From Typhlomys cinereus (lineage: Eukaryota; Chordata; Mammalia; Rodentia; Platacanthomyidae): a DNA stretch of 64,000 bases. The stretch lies in assembly GCA_023101885.1 (NCBI GenBank), contig JALPQD010000088.1, forward strand, positions 2,515,501-2,579,500, read 5' to 3'. Shown here piece by piece: positions 21,855-35,278 of this stretch; the first letter of the stretch is position 1; every line of letters begins with the position of its first letter. The position numbers and the translations under genes were made by a program. The notes under the pieces are model-generated. The model ran no database searches. It worked only from the letters and a program-made list of their open reading frames with translations, and had not been told where the DNA came from.

Positions 21855-22042
21855 CTTGATCCCTCTCTTTCTACCTATGAAACCTCAGGCAAGTAACTTA
21901 ACTGTTCTACGTGTCACAATTCTTTCTTATAAAGACAGGATATAAAGAATATCTTCTTCCATAATCTCTCCAAGAGAACTGAATGTGAAGTTCTTAGAAT
22001 TGGGTCCAGCTCATAATTAAGTGCCCAATAAATTTTAGCTTT
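21855..22042 (+). repeat. MIR SINE
   Basis: 'CAGGCAAGTAACTTAACTG', 'AAGTTCTTAGAATTGGG' and 'AAGTGCCCAATAAATTTTAGC' follow the MIR core and 3' region in order. Confidence 0.65.
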
Positions 22043-25000
22043 CATTTTTTTTCCCTTTAAGTTTCAGCCCAAATGAGAAGTTGAATGGCATGTATCAGAG
22101 ACATGAACATAACAGAAACATTTGGAAAACTACATGCTGAGGTGGTGTGATAGATCAAAATATTCCATTTCTCTAGGAAAGCAGATAGATCACAGATGAC
22201 GAGGGAGGGAGCCCAATCTTAACAAATCCAAAATGTACTGAAATGTATATGAGAGACACAGAAGTATTTTAGGCATGGGGGCAATGATCAGGTGCAATTA
22301 TCATTCTAGCAACTTCATTCTGTTAACAGTATGGGAGGCAGATTGGCTAGGGGCAAAAGAAACCTGTAACAAAGAAATCAGGCTTAGTTTTCATATAGTT
22401 AGTTTCCAAGGATCAAGGATCTTGGTGAATTTCTTGCAGGCGTTCAGTTAGGTTAAAGGTCTTCTTCGATTTCTAGTAAGACTGACTTCAATAGTCACAT
22501 CCATAGAGTGGAGTTGATGTGTAAAACCAAAAGTGTGCAATTTCACTTTTTTTCTGGAGATTTTTTTTTTGCCCTATTCTTGAATGTACTCAGGGCACTG
22601 CCACAGGCATGCAGACCTGACAGGAAGCAGGAAGACGTGCTGCTCTTCATAGACATGCAGTAGCCTGCCTGTGCCCTAGAGCCTGGCATGGAATGTCAGT
22701 GGTGAAAAGAGATCCATCGACTTAAACCCTCCAGTCTACTGTGCTCCCCAGACCACGCCTCATCCATTATGGCATTCCCTCACACTCATTTCAGGACAAG
22801 AGGCTGGAGCAAATTTACTCAGCCTTTTCCAGTGCACTGAATTAAATCATGAGCTCTTGAAATATGCACCTTAAATTACAATTTGGATTAATGTCATTTC
22901 CATAAAATGTCCTAATAATAAACTATGTCATCCCCATCTTTCAGAGCAAGTACTAATCCATGCAGGCTGACTGAGCTGCTTTGGAACCTCCTAAAAGAGT
23001 ACAGATGAATGTGATGTTAGAATCTCTGTACTGCTAATGTGCAGAACTAAATTGGTTGGCAAAATTCCCCATGGCATTCTTCCCGAATGACACCAGGTGC
23101 AGTTACTAAGGTCAAATATTATGATGTCACTATTGGGATTTTTTTCCCTTGTAAAACTGAAGAGGAGGATTACATGTCTCTTAATACCGAGGTCCCTAAT
23201 GAACGATGTCCCTCCCACCTGCAGCTGTTAAGAGAAGATCCATCTCAATAAAAATGTGTGCTTATCACATTTTCAATTGAAGACAAGAAAATCAGGGCCT
23301 CATTATGAAATCATAAAGCCATAAAAGAGTTTCAGAGTATATTTTCCCCCTTCCCTCATCTCCTGGGGTGATTGAAACAATATCTAAAATAGTACAGCCC
23401 CTCTGGCAGCAGAAGGATATCTGACTGCAACACGTCCCTTCTGTGGATCAAGGTTATATCAGCCCCATCTGATAGCAAAAATAGCGGAGTCATCTTTTCT
23501 TACTGCTCTCGTCAATGATGAAAGCTTGGTCAAGGAACACAACCTTCTGAACAGAAGGATCATTTGTCTTATCAAGGGCATTCAAGGATCCATACTATCC
23601 TGCAAGTTCTAAATAAGTTTAGTTAGGGTCAGTAGGAGAATGACAGAAAGCAGTAAATCTTCTAAGTATGTTTTTCTCTTAAAAAAAAAAAAACTGTTTC
23701 AGGGATGGACAGCTCTCACAGCACAGAACTTGAGCAGAATCTGAATAGGTTCGCTAGGAAGATTTTAAATGTCAAGTCTAATCTTTCCTTTTATGTTTAA
23801 TAAAACCAGCAATATTGAATGACTGCCTATGGTTGTATAGCTAGCTAAAGGTTTGATTATCACATATTGTCCAAATAATCTGCTTTTAGTGATTACTCAT
23901 GGTTTCTAACCTTAATAATTTTCATTTTACTCTTTAATATTTCAAGTGGGTAGAGAACTAGCAAGTTTAACTTTTGGCCTAGAGAATTGTCACAACAATG
24001 TGTTTTAATGGAAAGATTCTAAGTTGCTGAGTCATGGTTGAGTTGTTTTGTTTTGTTTTGTTTAATCATCTCAGAGGATGGTCAAGGGCCTTGATGGTAG
24101 GATAGTTTTGTGCAAAAAAAGAATCTCAGTAATGCAAAGAAAAGTCACACTGAAGTCCCCACACTCTCTGGGTGACTATAATTGCATTTGTTGTCATACC
24201 TGGAGACCAGAAGACTGGCCATGCAGAGGCAAGAAAGCAGAAACTCAGAACTCTCTGTAAAACTTTTGCCTATAGAAAGACAACAGGGAAGAAGTAGCAC
24301 TTGAAGATTCAAATTCCTGTGTGCTTTCTCTCTCCCAACTCCATAAAATAATCAAATGTGCCTTCCTGGTCCTCCCTGAGCTCCGCCGGGCATGTAATTT
24401 AGTAGAGACTTGCGCTGAGGGCTGCATGCTTAGAAGGATTTATGAGAGATCTGCTTGGAGGAAACATTACGGTTTCTGAATTTCAACTTAAACCCATTGG
24501 AATGTTATTTCCTTGTTGGAATCTCAATTCTCATGTCAGAAGGAAAATTGGATCTGCTTTTGCCTAAAAGGTCCCTTATGTGTTCTGGATGTTTCTATCA
24601 GCGCCAAGCATTTTAACCACTGAAGATGACGTTTACAAGAGGGTAAGGGCTGGAAAGGGAGGTGACCATTAGTAGTCGGCAATCTTAATTTACTGACAGT
24701 ATGTCTGGAAATTTTGGTCTCAGAAAGGAAGTTTGTGAAGTTCACCAAGTTCACAACAAAAGTCATTTTACCTTCCTATTGACAGTATTTTAAAATGATA
24801 AAGTAGAAAAGTCACAGACTAAGAAATCTCTATCAGCACTAGTAATTCTCCTTTGAATATAAAAAAATGGAATCTGAATTATACCCAGATATAAGAATTT
24901 TTTAAATAATTGGGATTAAATTGAAAAATAAAGTTTTCTACATATGTTAGAATTAGTAGAGGTTAAAATCTTTTGCTTTCAGTGCTATCTATCACAATCC

Positions 25001-25270
25001 TGAATGGGTAAAACAGATGTAGAGAAACTATCCTATGAATGAAAACAATGGTAGATAGTCTAGTGATTTGGATGAAATCTGTCCACAACCACTAACTTAT
25101 GGCATTATAGTGTGAAAGTAACTATACAGCTCCTAATCAAATGGGTGTGACTGAATTCAAATAAAATCTCATTTATAAGAGCAAATAGTAGGCTGAATTT
25201 GATCTGCTTTCTGGCAAAATTTTGCCAATGCTTGATTTGAGATCAACCTAACTACTTAGAATCTGAAGGA
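22043..25270. other. Long block of mostly unique noncoding DNA
   Basis: About 3.2 kb with no SINE or L1 that I recognise, only A-runs and a GTTTT run (24040-24064). Within it, 22800-23560 is of even composition, free of simple repeats, with ATTAAATCA, GGATTAATG and CCTAATAATAAA motifs; it could hold conserved noncoding elements. No coding frame is convincing. Confidence 0.45.
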
Positions 25271-25795
25271 AGGGATGCAGAGATGATGCAGTTGGTAAAG
25301 CACTGCATGAGGAGCCAATGCAAAAGGCAGATGCAGTAATGCACATCTGTAATTTTAACATCTACAGCTAGATGGAAGAAGGAAACAGGTGAATCCTCAG
25401 AAGCTTAGGGGGGCAATAGCCTGGCTTACTCAGCAACAAACAAGACATTGTTTCCTCAGCAAGGTTAAGTGATAGGACCACTACTCCAAGTTGTCTTCTG
25501 ATCTCCAAATATGTGCCATGGTACAAACATGCATGCACTTGCACATACACACACACACACGCACACACACACACATCATACATATACTTACACACACAAA
25601 AGAGAGAAGGAATCAAGAAAGCAAAAAAGCAAGAGGGAGAAAGAAAAAGAAAGAAAGAAAGAGAGAGAGAGAAAGAAAGAAAGAGAGAGAGAGAAAGAAA
25701 GAGAGAGAGAAAGAAGAAAGAGAAAGAAAGAAGAAAGAGAAAGAAAGAAGGAAAGACAGAAAGAAGGAAAGACAGAAAGAAATCCAAAGGATTCA
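25271..25795 (+). mobile_element. B4-like SINE with CA and GA-rich tail
   Basis: Degraded head 'GGGATGCAGAGATGATGCAG', B1-like 'GTAATGCACATCTGTAATTT' and 'GTTGTCTTCTGATCTCC', then (CA)n at about 25548-25575 and a long GAAA/GA tract. Confidence 0.6.
25631..25757. repeat. 127-base homopurine tract
   Basis: Every base from 25631 to 25757 is A or G (GAAA and GA units). The complementary strand is all pyrimidine. Apparent Lys/Arg/Glu or Ser/Phe/Leu frames across it are artefacts. Confidence 0.9.
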
Positions 25796-26784
25796 AATCC
25801 CAACCTGAATACCCAAAGAAAAAGCAGAAATGTGTGAAGTGAAAGTAACCAGGTAAGCGGGTCACCACTGATCATGTTGCTTGTGTGTAAAACTTTAATT
25901 GCTTCTTGGCTCTCTTGGCTGTCTCATCTAAATCGAGAATTTATGGAGTAAAAGCATGCTCCTGGTCTGCTCTGCTTTGGAGTAGTCTGATTTGACTGTC
26001 AACAGAAAGATTGGAGAGGCTCCCAGTACTCCACCAAGAAGCATCCATTTACAACGAAAGGTGTTTAATGCAGGGAATCAAAACTAGTACAGAAAGTAAG
26101 TGACTGTGAAGTGCTTTCTAAACTGGACATAAAAACACACCCCATGCCAAGATTCAGGGACTCTTATAGAAGAGGATGTGGTAAAAATGTAAGCCTGAGG
26201 GTGGAGAAGAGTGTTGCCAGAGAGTATAATGTGATGATAGTAGGATTGCTATATCCAAGAACTCACTACAGTGATGTCCACGTCTACAAGGCTTGAACAA
26301 TAATTGGCCTATCCACATTTCACCATGGATAAAGAAAGATCTCAAAAAATGCTACGCCTCCCCAAGAAACTATTTAAGGCTAATGTCAAAGAGGAGAAAG
26401 GGACGTTCTTTCTTCAATGATTACCCATTGATAAGTCATCCATGCCCCAGAAAGCAAACAAGTTCTTTCCAGTACAGTCAATCTCAGTTGAAATTCAGTG
26501 GGCACAAAAACATGAAAATAAGAGGGACCCTGGTTGGAAAGGAGAAAGTATGTACTGGGGCAGCAGGGTGACAGGATTAAAGAGTAAGGGACCAAAAAAA
26601 TTAGATGTTCATATATGTAAGTATCAAAGAATAAAAAATAATTTTAAAAGAGTCAGTTCCACAGAAATGGAAGTGGGGAATAGTCTGAGCACTAATCCAC
26701 TGAACTGAGTCTTCCAAAGGAAAGATCATGATGAATTTACAAATATGAAATGTAGAAATGGTCATAGATGCCAGTCATTAAGAT
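25796..26784. other. Unique noncoding DNA
   Basis: No repeat or gene recognised before the next L1. Confidence 0.45.
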
Positions 26785-26955
26785 GAGGACAGTCCTTTCC
26801 CCAACCCGCCGCCCAGGACACACGCAGTCCAGTGGGGACTCACCTTGACCTAGGTAAGCTCCGCCCCCGTCCAACCCCAAAACTCCAGGACAAATAATTC
26901 AGTTCAGTGAAAAATGCACAGAAATTGAAAGAAGGTCTCAAGAGTTAAAACAACA

Positions 26956-28020
26956 ATGCCCAAGTCAAAGAGAAACAACACCCAAGTAAACAAATCTCCC
27001 ACTGAAGGAATTAATCCCATAATGATAGACTCCAACCAGAACAAACCCATGGAAAATGGCCAAGAAAGCCTGACCCAGGGTAGACTTTCAAAACATGATC
27101 ATTACCATGTTCAATACTATGAAAGAGGAAATCCGGGAGGAATTAAATAATTGCATCAATCACTTTGAAGAGGAACACAACAGACACTTGGAAGAGTTCA
27201 GAAATACAGTTCAAGAAACAAAAACAAGCATACAGCAGTTAAAACAGACTCAAGCAGAGTTTAAAACTAACTAAAAGACAAGTTATCTTAAACCCAGAAC
27301 TCCACAGAGAGTCTTATCAGCAGAACTTATGAAGCAGAAAACAGAATTTCAGACCTTGAAGACAAAGTGGGAGTATTAACCAGCTCAATGGAAGAGGTTG
27401 TTAAAGCCAAAAAGATACTTGAGAGAAATATTCAAGAGTTATGGGACACCCTGAAGAAGCCTAACATGTGTATCCATGGAATACCAGAGCAAGAATCTCA
27501 AAATACCATACCTGAGGAAATTTTTCAAATGATCATCAAGGAAAACATTCCTCATCTAAAAAATGAGAGGCCCATACATATACAAGAGGCATTCCACACC
27601 CCAAACAGATATGACCAAAAGAGAAACTCGCCATGGCAAATAATAGTTAAAACACTCCACATTCAAGATAAAGAAATGAGAGCATCAAGGGAAAAAAAAG
27701 AGTAACTTTTAAAGGTAAACTTATTAAAATAACAAATGACTTCTCAGTCGAAACAGTAAAAGCAAGAAGAGCTTGGAGAGACATACTTCAAGTATTGAAT
27801 GAGCAAAAATGTTTGCAGGCAGATATATCCTGCAAAACTATCCATCATGATCAAGGGAGAAAGAAAAATCTTCCGGCACAAAGACAACTTGAAGGGATAC
27901 ATGTCCACCAACCTAGGCCTTCAAAAAATGCTAGAAATGATACTCAAGCTTGAAGAAAAAAACAGGCATAATCAGGAAAACAGAAGGGAAGTACAATACT
28001 ACCAAAACCTGAAGGTCTAA
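26956..28020 (+). pseudogene. LINE-1 copy 2 ORF1, broken
   Basis: Start ATG at 26956 leads to PTEGINP-type N-terminal sequence. The body frame begins around the ATG at 27095, and a one-base deletion near 27272 creates a stop. The coiled-coil/RRM part is open 27367-27705 and the C-terminal part 27799-28020. Known function of the family: RNA-binding chaperone of the L1 particle. Not functional here. Confidence 0.85.
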
Positions 28021-28053
28021 CAATACACTTACAAAAGCCACTAAACATAATAA

Positions 28054-31000
28054 ATGTCTGGAATTAAAAATAGTTTCTCCATTATAACATTAAATCTTAA
28101 TGGGCTTAACTCACAGATCAAGAGACACATTACAAATTTGCATTAAAAATCACAATCCATCAATCTGCTGCCTGCAGGAAACCCATCTCACCACAAAAGA
28201 TAGGCACATCCTAAACCTAAAAGGTTGGTCAAAAATTCTGCAAGCTAATGGAACCAAAAAACAGGCATGGGAAGCCATTATGCTATCAGACAAAGTGGAC
28301 TTCAAACCAAAAAAAAATCATAAGAGAGACAGATGGATACTACATTTTAGTCACAGGTAAAATTCACCAGGAAGACTTCACAATACTGAACATATATGCA
28401 CCCAATATGGGCCCCTCCACAATCATTAAGCAAACCCTACAATGTCTAAAGCAAGAAATCAATCCCAAAATGATAATTCTGGGGGATTTCAACACCGCCG
28501 TCTCAACATGGGATAGATCAACAGGTAAAAAACTAAACAGAGACACTTTGGAGCTTAACCAAACCCTTACTGAAATGGACCTTACAGATCTCTATCGAAC
28601 TTTTCATCCATGCACCGAAGAATACACATTTTTCTCAGCAGCACATGGAACTTTCTCCAAAATAGATCACATATTGGTCCACAAAACCAATCTCCACATA
28701 TACAGGAAAGTTGAAATTCTAGCCTGTACCTTATCAGACCACCACGGCCTAAAGCTTGACATCCACAACACAACAAGCAACAGAAAATACACTAACTCCT
28801 GGAAACTTAACACTTTGATGCTGAATGAGAATTGGATTCAGGAAGAAATTACAAAGGAAATTCAAGATTTCCTGAAAGTGAACGATAATGAAAATACAAC
28901 TTACCAAAATCTCTGGGACACAATGAAAGCTGTCCTAAAAGGTAAGTTCATAGCTCTTAATGCCTACATCAAAAAAATGGAAACATCAGAAATAAATAAC
29001 TTAACAATGCAGCTTAAAGCTTTAGAAACACTAGAGCAATCTATTCCAAAACGAGTAGAAGGGAAGAGATTAGCAAAGTAAGGGGAGAAATATCTGAAAT
29101 TGAGATTAGGAAAACGATACAGGAAATCAACCAGTCAAAAAGATGGTTTTTTTAAAAAATCAATAAGATTGATACACCCCTAGCTAAATTAACCAAAAGC
29201 AAGAGAGAGAAAGCCTAAATTAACAAAATTAGAAATGAAAATGGAGTTATCACTACTGATACCCAAGAAATCCAGATAATTATAACATCATATTTCAAAA
29301 GCTTATACTCTGTGAAATTTGACAACACAAAAGAGATGGATGAATTCCTAAGTAAACACAACTTACCTAAATTGAATCAGGAAGTGGTAAATTATTTAAA
29401 TAGTCCTATAACAATATGAGGAAATTGAGGAAGTAATCTCAAATCTTCCCACCAAAAAATGTCCTGGACCAGATGGATTTAGCACAGAGTTCTACCAGAC
29501 ATTTAAGGAGATAATAACACCAGTACTCCTTAAACTGTTCCATCAAATAGCAAAGGAAGGAACACTACCAAATTCCTTCTATGAAGCTAATAACGTCTTA
29601 ATCCCAAAACCTAATAAAAATACACTTAAAAAAGAAAACTATAGGCCAATCTCTCTGATGAACACAGATGCAAAGATTCTCAATAAAGTCTTAATAAATC
29701 GGATTCAAAAACATATCAAAAAGATCATCCACGGGAATCAAGTAGGCTTTATCCCAGGTACACAAGGATGGTGCAACATACACAAATCAGTAAGTGTAAT
29801 TCCCCATATAAACCAGTCCAAAGTTCAAAACCATATGATACTCTCAATAGATGCAGAAAAAGCTTTATGATCAAAACCCTAGAGAAAGTTGGAATGGAAG
29901 GAATCTTTATCAATATAATAAAAGCAATATACAACAAGACAACAGCAAGGATTGTGCTCAATGGGAAAAACTTGAAGCATTCCCACTTTAATCAGGAACT
30001 AGACAAGGCTGTCCACTCTCACCACTTCTTTTCAATGTTGTACTTGAAGTCTTAGCTGAAGCCATAAGATAAGAAAGGGACATAAAAGGGATTCGAATCG
30101 GCAAGGAAGAAGTCAAGTTATCTCTATTTGCAGATGACATGATCCTATACCTGAGTGATCCCAAAAACTCCACCAGGAAGCTCCTGGAACTAATACAGAA
30201 GTTCAGCAAGGTGGCAGGATACAAAATAAATGTACAAAAATCAGTGGCCTTCCTATATGCCCAGAATGAAAGAAGCGAAAACGCCCTAAGAGACTTAATC
30301 TCATTTACTATAGCCCCTAAAAAAATGAAATACCTTGGTATAAACCTAACCAAGGAGGTAAAAGACCTTTACAATGAAAACTTTAAAACCCTAAAGAAAG
30401 AAATTGCAGAAGACACCAGAAGGTGGAAAGACCTCCCATGTTCCTGGATTGGCAGAATCAACATCATAAAAATGACCATCCTATCAAAGGCAATATACAA
30501 ATTCAGTGCTATACCAATTAAAATCCCAAAGCAATTCTTTAAAGAAGTTGACCAATTAATCTCAAAATTCATATGGAGGCACAAAAGACCCAGTAGCGAA
30601 AACAATCCTGAGGAACAAAAACACTGCTGGAGGTATTACCATACCAAACCTTAGTCTATACTACAAATCCATAGTTGTAAAAACAGCCTGGTACTGGCTC
30701 CAAAATAGACACACAGATCAATGAATAAGGGTTGAAGACCCAGATATAAGCCCATACAACTACAGCCATTTGATCTTTGACAAAGCGGCCCAAAAAATCC
30801 AATGGAAAAGGAACAGCATCTTCAACAAATGGTGCTGGCAAAACTGGATCTCCACATGCAGAAGATTAAAGCTGGACCTTACTTGTCACCATGTACAAGA
30901 ATTAACTACAAATGGATCAAGGATCTCAATATAAGGCCAGAGACTATTAAAACCATAGGTGAGAGGGTAGGGAACTCCCTTGAGTTGACTGGGCTAGGTC

Positions 31001-31844
31001 AACAGTTCCTGAACAGACATCCAATAGCACAGTCACTACAACCAACACTCAACAGATGGGATCTTGTAAAATTAAAGAGCTTCTGTTCAGATAAAGAGAT
31101 TATAACTCGAGCACACAGGCAACCCACAGAATGGGAGAAAATCTTCACAAACCACATATCTGATAGAGCTTTATTATCCAGAGTGCACAAAGAACTTAGA
31201 AAACTAAACACCAAGGAAAGAAATGGCCCAATTAAAAAATGGGCCTTGGAACTTAAAAGAAACTTTACCAAGGACGAAATTAAAATGTCTAACAAATATC
31301 TTAAAAAATGCTCCACATCAATAGCCATCAGGGAAATGCAAATCAAAACCTCCCTGAGATATCATCTCACCCCTGTCAGGATGGCAAAAATTCACAATAC
31401 AAACAACACCAAATGCTGGAGAGGATGTGAGAGAGGGGAACTCTCCTACATTGCTGATGGGAGTGCAGGCTCATACAACCACTCTAGTGAGCAGTCTGGC
31501 AATTCTTAAAGAAGTTAAAGATTGAAATGCCATATGACCCTGCTATATCACTTTTGGGAATAACCCCCATACAAAATTCACCTCGATAGCACATCATGAC
31601 CATGTTCATAGCAGCACTGTTTACAATAGCAAAGTCATGGAATCAGCCCAAATGTCCAACAGTTGACGAATGGATAAGGAAAATGTGGTACATTTATACA
31701 ATGGAATACTACTCAGTCATCAAAAATGATGATTTAATGCAATTTGCCTGGAAATGGATGTCATTAGAAACAATTATATTGAGTGAAGTATCCCAGACAT
31801 GGGAAATTAAGCACCATATGTACTCCCTAATAGGTGGATCCTAG
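28054..31844 (+). pseudogene. LINE-1 copy 2 ORF2, multiply frameshifted
   Basis: The frame starting at ATG 28054 shifts near 28128 (two bases lost), near 28313 (one A gained), near 29052 (one lost), near 29412 (one gained) and at about 29866, where 22 bases after the AEKAF motif are missing relative to copy 1. The FADD motif is still readable at about 30127-30140. An endonuclease stretch is open 28248-29081 with GDFN and SDHH. The zinc-knuckle region is shifted and altered. The gene is dead. Confidence 0.9.
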
Positions 31845-32878
31845 TACAAACTCACTTACAGACATTCAAACACAAATCTCTATAATAACTACAGTAATTG
31901 TAAAGATTATAAACAGAAGGGATGGGGAAGGAGGGCCTCACCAGAAACAGAGGGGACCAAGTTACAACAGAGAAAATAGGCCACCATCAAGGACTGAAAG
32001 TAAGTAATGAGTTATCTGATTAAGTTCACAGACTTTCCTTCCTGATCATTTACAACTGATGGGGTACAATCTTACTAGAAGGGGAGGGCATATAGGCTTC
32101 CAGATAGAAGGTAACCATTTTGCAAATGGGTGATTGATCCCTCTCTCACCGCAGTCTCCTACTTCTATTCCATCTGCCTTTGAATATACTCTTATAACAA
32201 GACTCTAATTTAACAGGTTTTTATCTCTGGCCAGGGGGTGACATCCAATACCCATCAGGATGGAACCAAGAGCATTGCAGGAACAGCAAAACTGAAAAAA
32301 AAAGAAAAATCATCAACAAACCATAATTCAGAACATCAGAGACTCTATAACAACCACCTGGAATCTGGCCTGCCTAATCTCTCCCCATCCTGAAGCTCAG
32401 GGAAATTTGCAGAAGAGGGGGCGGTAAGATTGTAAGAGCACAAGGATGGGAGGAGTCATGATACGCAAGATGCTCCACACAAGTTAGGGCCAAAGCAATT
32501 ATAACAGGACTCTGCATGATCTGCCCAATGACCAACATACCGTTGACCCCCTCTAATTCTAGTGTGGACTAAAGGCACTAGGATCCTTAGAAGCAAGGGA
32601 TTAACAGTCACAATAGTGTTCCTATACTTAAGGGGAACACAAGAAAGAGTTCTAGGAAATTCCATGGAGTCCTTACACCTCATCAGAGAGGAGGACAAAG
32701 TTTGATATACTCATTAAAGGATGCTTCAAAGATGGCAGGTGGGGCACTGGGAGAAAGGGAGGGAGGGGGGAAAGGAAGGGACAAAGCAGGGAGGGAACAG
32801 GGAAGTCCAGGGAGGAGTGGAGGGAGGGAGGGGACAGGGGTTCCTATTATGTTTGTATGAGCAGAAACAAATAAAAAA
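31845..32878 (+). other. L1 copy 2 3' UTR
   Basis: Aligns with 12089-13080 of copy 1, including 'GAGGGGGCGGTAAGATTG' and the G-rich tract (about 32735-32840), ending in an A-rich tail. Confidence 0.85.
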
Positions 32879-32879
32879 A

Positions 32880-34557
32880 AAAGAAAACTAAACACCAAGG
32901 AAACAAATGGGCCAATGAAAAAATGGGTCTTGGAACTTAAAAGAAACTTATATCTTAAAACTTATATCTTAAAAAATGGTCCGCATCCTTAGCCATCAGG
33001 GAAATGCAAATCAAAACCTCCCTGAAATATCATGTCACCAGGGTCATAATGGCAAAAATCTACAATACAAACAGCACCAAATGCTGGAGAGGACGTGGTG
33101 AGAAGGGAACTCTTCTACATTGCTGGTGGGAACTCAGGCTTATAAAACCACTCTGGTGAACCATCTGGCTATTCTTAACAAAGTTAAAGACTGAAATGCC
33201 ATATGACCCTGGTATTCCACTTTTGGTAATAATCCCCCATACAGCAAAACCTCGATAGCACAAGCACGACCATGTTCATCGCAGCACTGTTTACAATAGC
33301 ATGAAACCAACCCAAATGCCCAACAGTTAACGAGTGGATAAGGAAAATGTGGTACATTTATACAATGGAACACTACTCAGCCATCAAAATGATGAATTAA
33401 TGCAATTTGCCAGGAAATGAATGGAATTAGAAAAAATTATATTGAGTGAAGTATCCCAGACACAAAAAATTAAGCGCCGTTTGTACTCCCTAATAGGTGG
33501 ATCCTAGTACCAAACCCACTTAGAGACACACTCAAAGATAAATCTCTGTAATACTTACAGTAATTTCAAGAATTATAAACAGGAGGGAAGGGGAAGGAGA
33601 GCCCCACCAGAAACAAGGAGAGAGAGGATCATGCTACATCAGAGAAAACAGGCCACCATCAAGGACTGCAAGTAAGTAATGAGATATCTGGTTAAGCTCA
33701 CAGACTTTCCTTCCTGGTCACTTGCATCTGATGGGGTATGATCTCACCAGAAAGGGAGGGCATAGAGTTTGGCAGATAGAAGGTAACCATCCTGCAAATG
33801 GGAGACTGACCCCTCTCACCGCAGTCTCCTACTCTTATTCAATCTACCTTTGAATCTACTCTTATAATAAGACTCTATTTTAGTAGCCTTTTATCTCTGG
33901 CCAAGGGGTGACATCCAATACCCATCAGAATGGAGCCAAAGGGCGGTGTAGGAGCAGAAAAACTGAAAAAAAATCAACAAACCATAATTCAGAAAATCAG
34001 AGACTCTACATCCATCACCTGGAACCAGGCCAGCCTAATCGTTCCCCATCCTAAAGCTCAGGGAAATTTAGGAAAGAGGGGGCGGTAAGATTATAAGTGC
34101 CTAAAGATGGAGAGGAGCAATGATATGCAAGATACTCTATACAAGTTAAGACCAAAATAATCATAATAGGACTTTGTATGACCTGCGCGATGATCAACCT
34201 ATCATTGAACCCACAAAGTCTAGCATGGATCAAAGGCACTAGGATCCTTAAAGGCAAGCGATTAACAGTCCCAATAGTGTTCCTATACTAAAAGGGAACA
34301 CAAAAAAGAGCTTTAGACAATGCTACTGAATCCTTACACCTCATCAGAGAGGAGGACCCAGAGGGAAGTTTGACACGCACACTAAAAGATGCTCCAGGAA
34401 CGGGGGGGCGGGGGAGAGGGCATACTGGGAGAAAGGGAGAGAGGGGGAAAGGAAAAAGAAAAGGGGGGAGGGAGCAAGGGGGTCCAGGGAAGGGTGGAGG
34501 GAGGGAGGGGAATGGGGTACTTATCAACTTTATATGAGTGGAAGAAATAAAAAAAGT
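32880..34557 (+). mobile_element. LINE-1 copy 3, 5'-truncated, head-to-tail with copy 2
   Basis: Starts with 'AGAAAACTAAACACCAAGG', which corresponds to the ORF2 C-terminal region at about 11435 in copy 1, and runs through the end of ORF2 and the 3' UTR to an A-tail near 34548-34556. Many stops. A 17-base partial repeat of CTTATATCTTAAAA occurs at 32946-32978. It appears inserted into the A-tail of copy 2. Confidence 0.9.
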
Positions 34558-34559
34558 AG

Positions 34560-35238
34560 TATTAGAAAAATGAAATGTTTAGGGAAAAACTGGACAAAGA
34601 TGTATAGATCTATAAACTCCAAAGTATAAAAAAAAAGATGAGGAGAAACTAATCGACTCCATCCAGCTAGCTCGACTCAGTCTTTCTCTATGAAATGCCT
34701 CGTAAATGTCAAACGTAATTCTTAGATGTTTCAACAAACATGCTTGTGAGTTTTCCATGGAAGAATTTAAAATCTCATGTAATTTATCACTTTGCTTTGT
34801 TGCAGCAGAAAGAAACAGCCCAATGTCCACACGCACTGTTGCTTGCTAAAAGCTTTCCTTAAACGTGGTACGTCCACCTCCAGCTGTGTGTCCCTGGCAT
34901 TGTCGCAGAGAGAAAAGGATTCTTGGCTGCTACTCATGTATTAAGCAGCTCTTAAAATGAAAAACAAAGGTTTATTTCATCTTCCTGGAATCAAAGACAA
35001 GAAGACCTTAGGAAGTCTTCTCTTTGATCACACCTTGAGCTTCACTGCTGCACTGCAAAGAAACTTCTCTGACTGCCCACAGGTCTCCTGGCAGGAAGCT
35101 GCCACTTCTGTTTTGATACTGCCAGTCATAACCTCTGCTAATATTTATTCTTAAAAATTGTAAGATTTTTTTCTAGAGAAGTCATATGTAAATTCCTTAT
35201 TAGAATTACAGACTTTTTGAAATCTCAAATGTTCAGAG

Positions 35239-35243
<5 letters not shown>
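34560..35243. other. Unique noncoding DNA
   Basis: No repeat or gene recognised. Confidence 0.45.

Positions 35244-35278
<35 letters not shown>
35244..35278. repeat. (CA)n microsatellite
   Basis: About 17 uninterrupted CA units. Confidence 0.85.

Larger units (their letters stand above)
26785..32878 (+). mobile_element. LINE-1 copy 2, nearly full length (older, broken)
   Basis: Sense-strand L1 with one partial 5' UTR monomer (about 26795-26880, 'GGACTCACCTTGACCTAGG'), ORF1, ORF2, 3' UTR and A-tail at 32868-32882. It aligns along copy 1 but carries many substitutions, small deletions and frame breaks, so it is older. It is followed directly by a third L1 in the same orientation. Confidence 0.95.

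Noticed and set aside
25368..25868. 166-codon Ser/Phe/Leu-rich frame on the minus strand and the Lys/Glu-rich frames opposite
   Set aside because: Produced by the homopurine tract and CA tail of a SINE.
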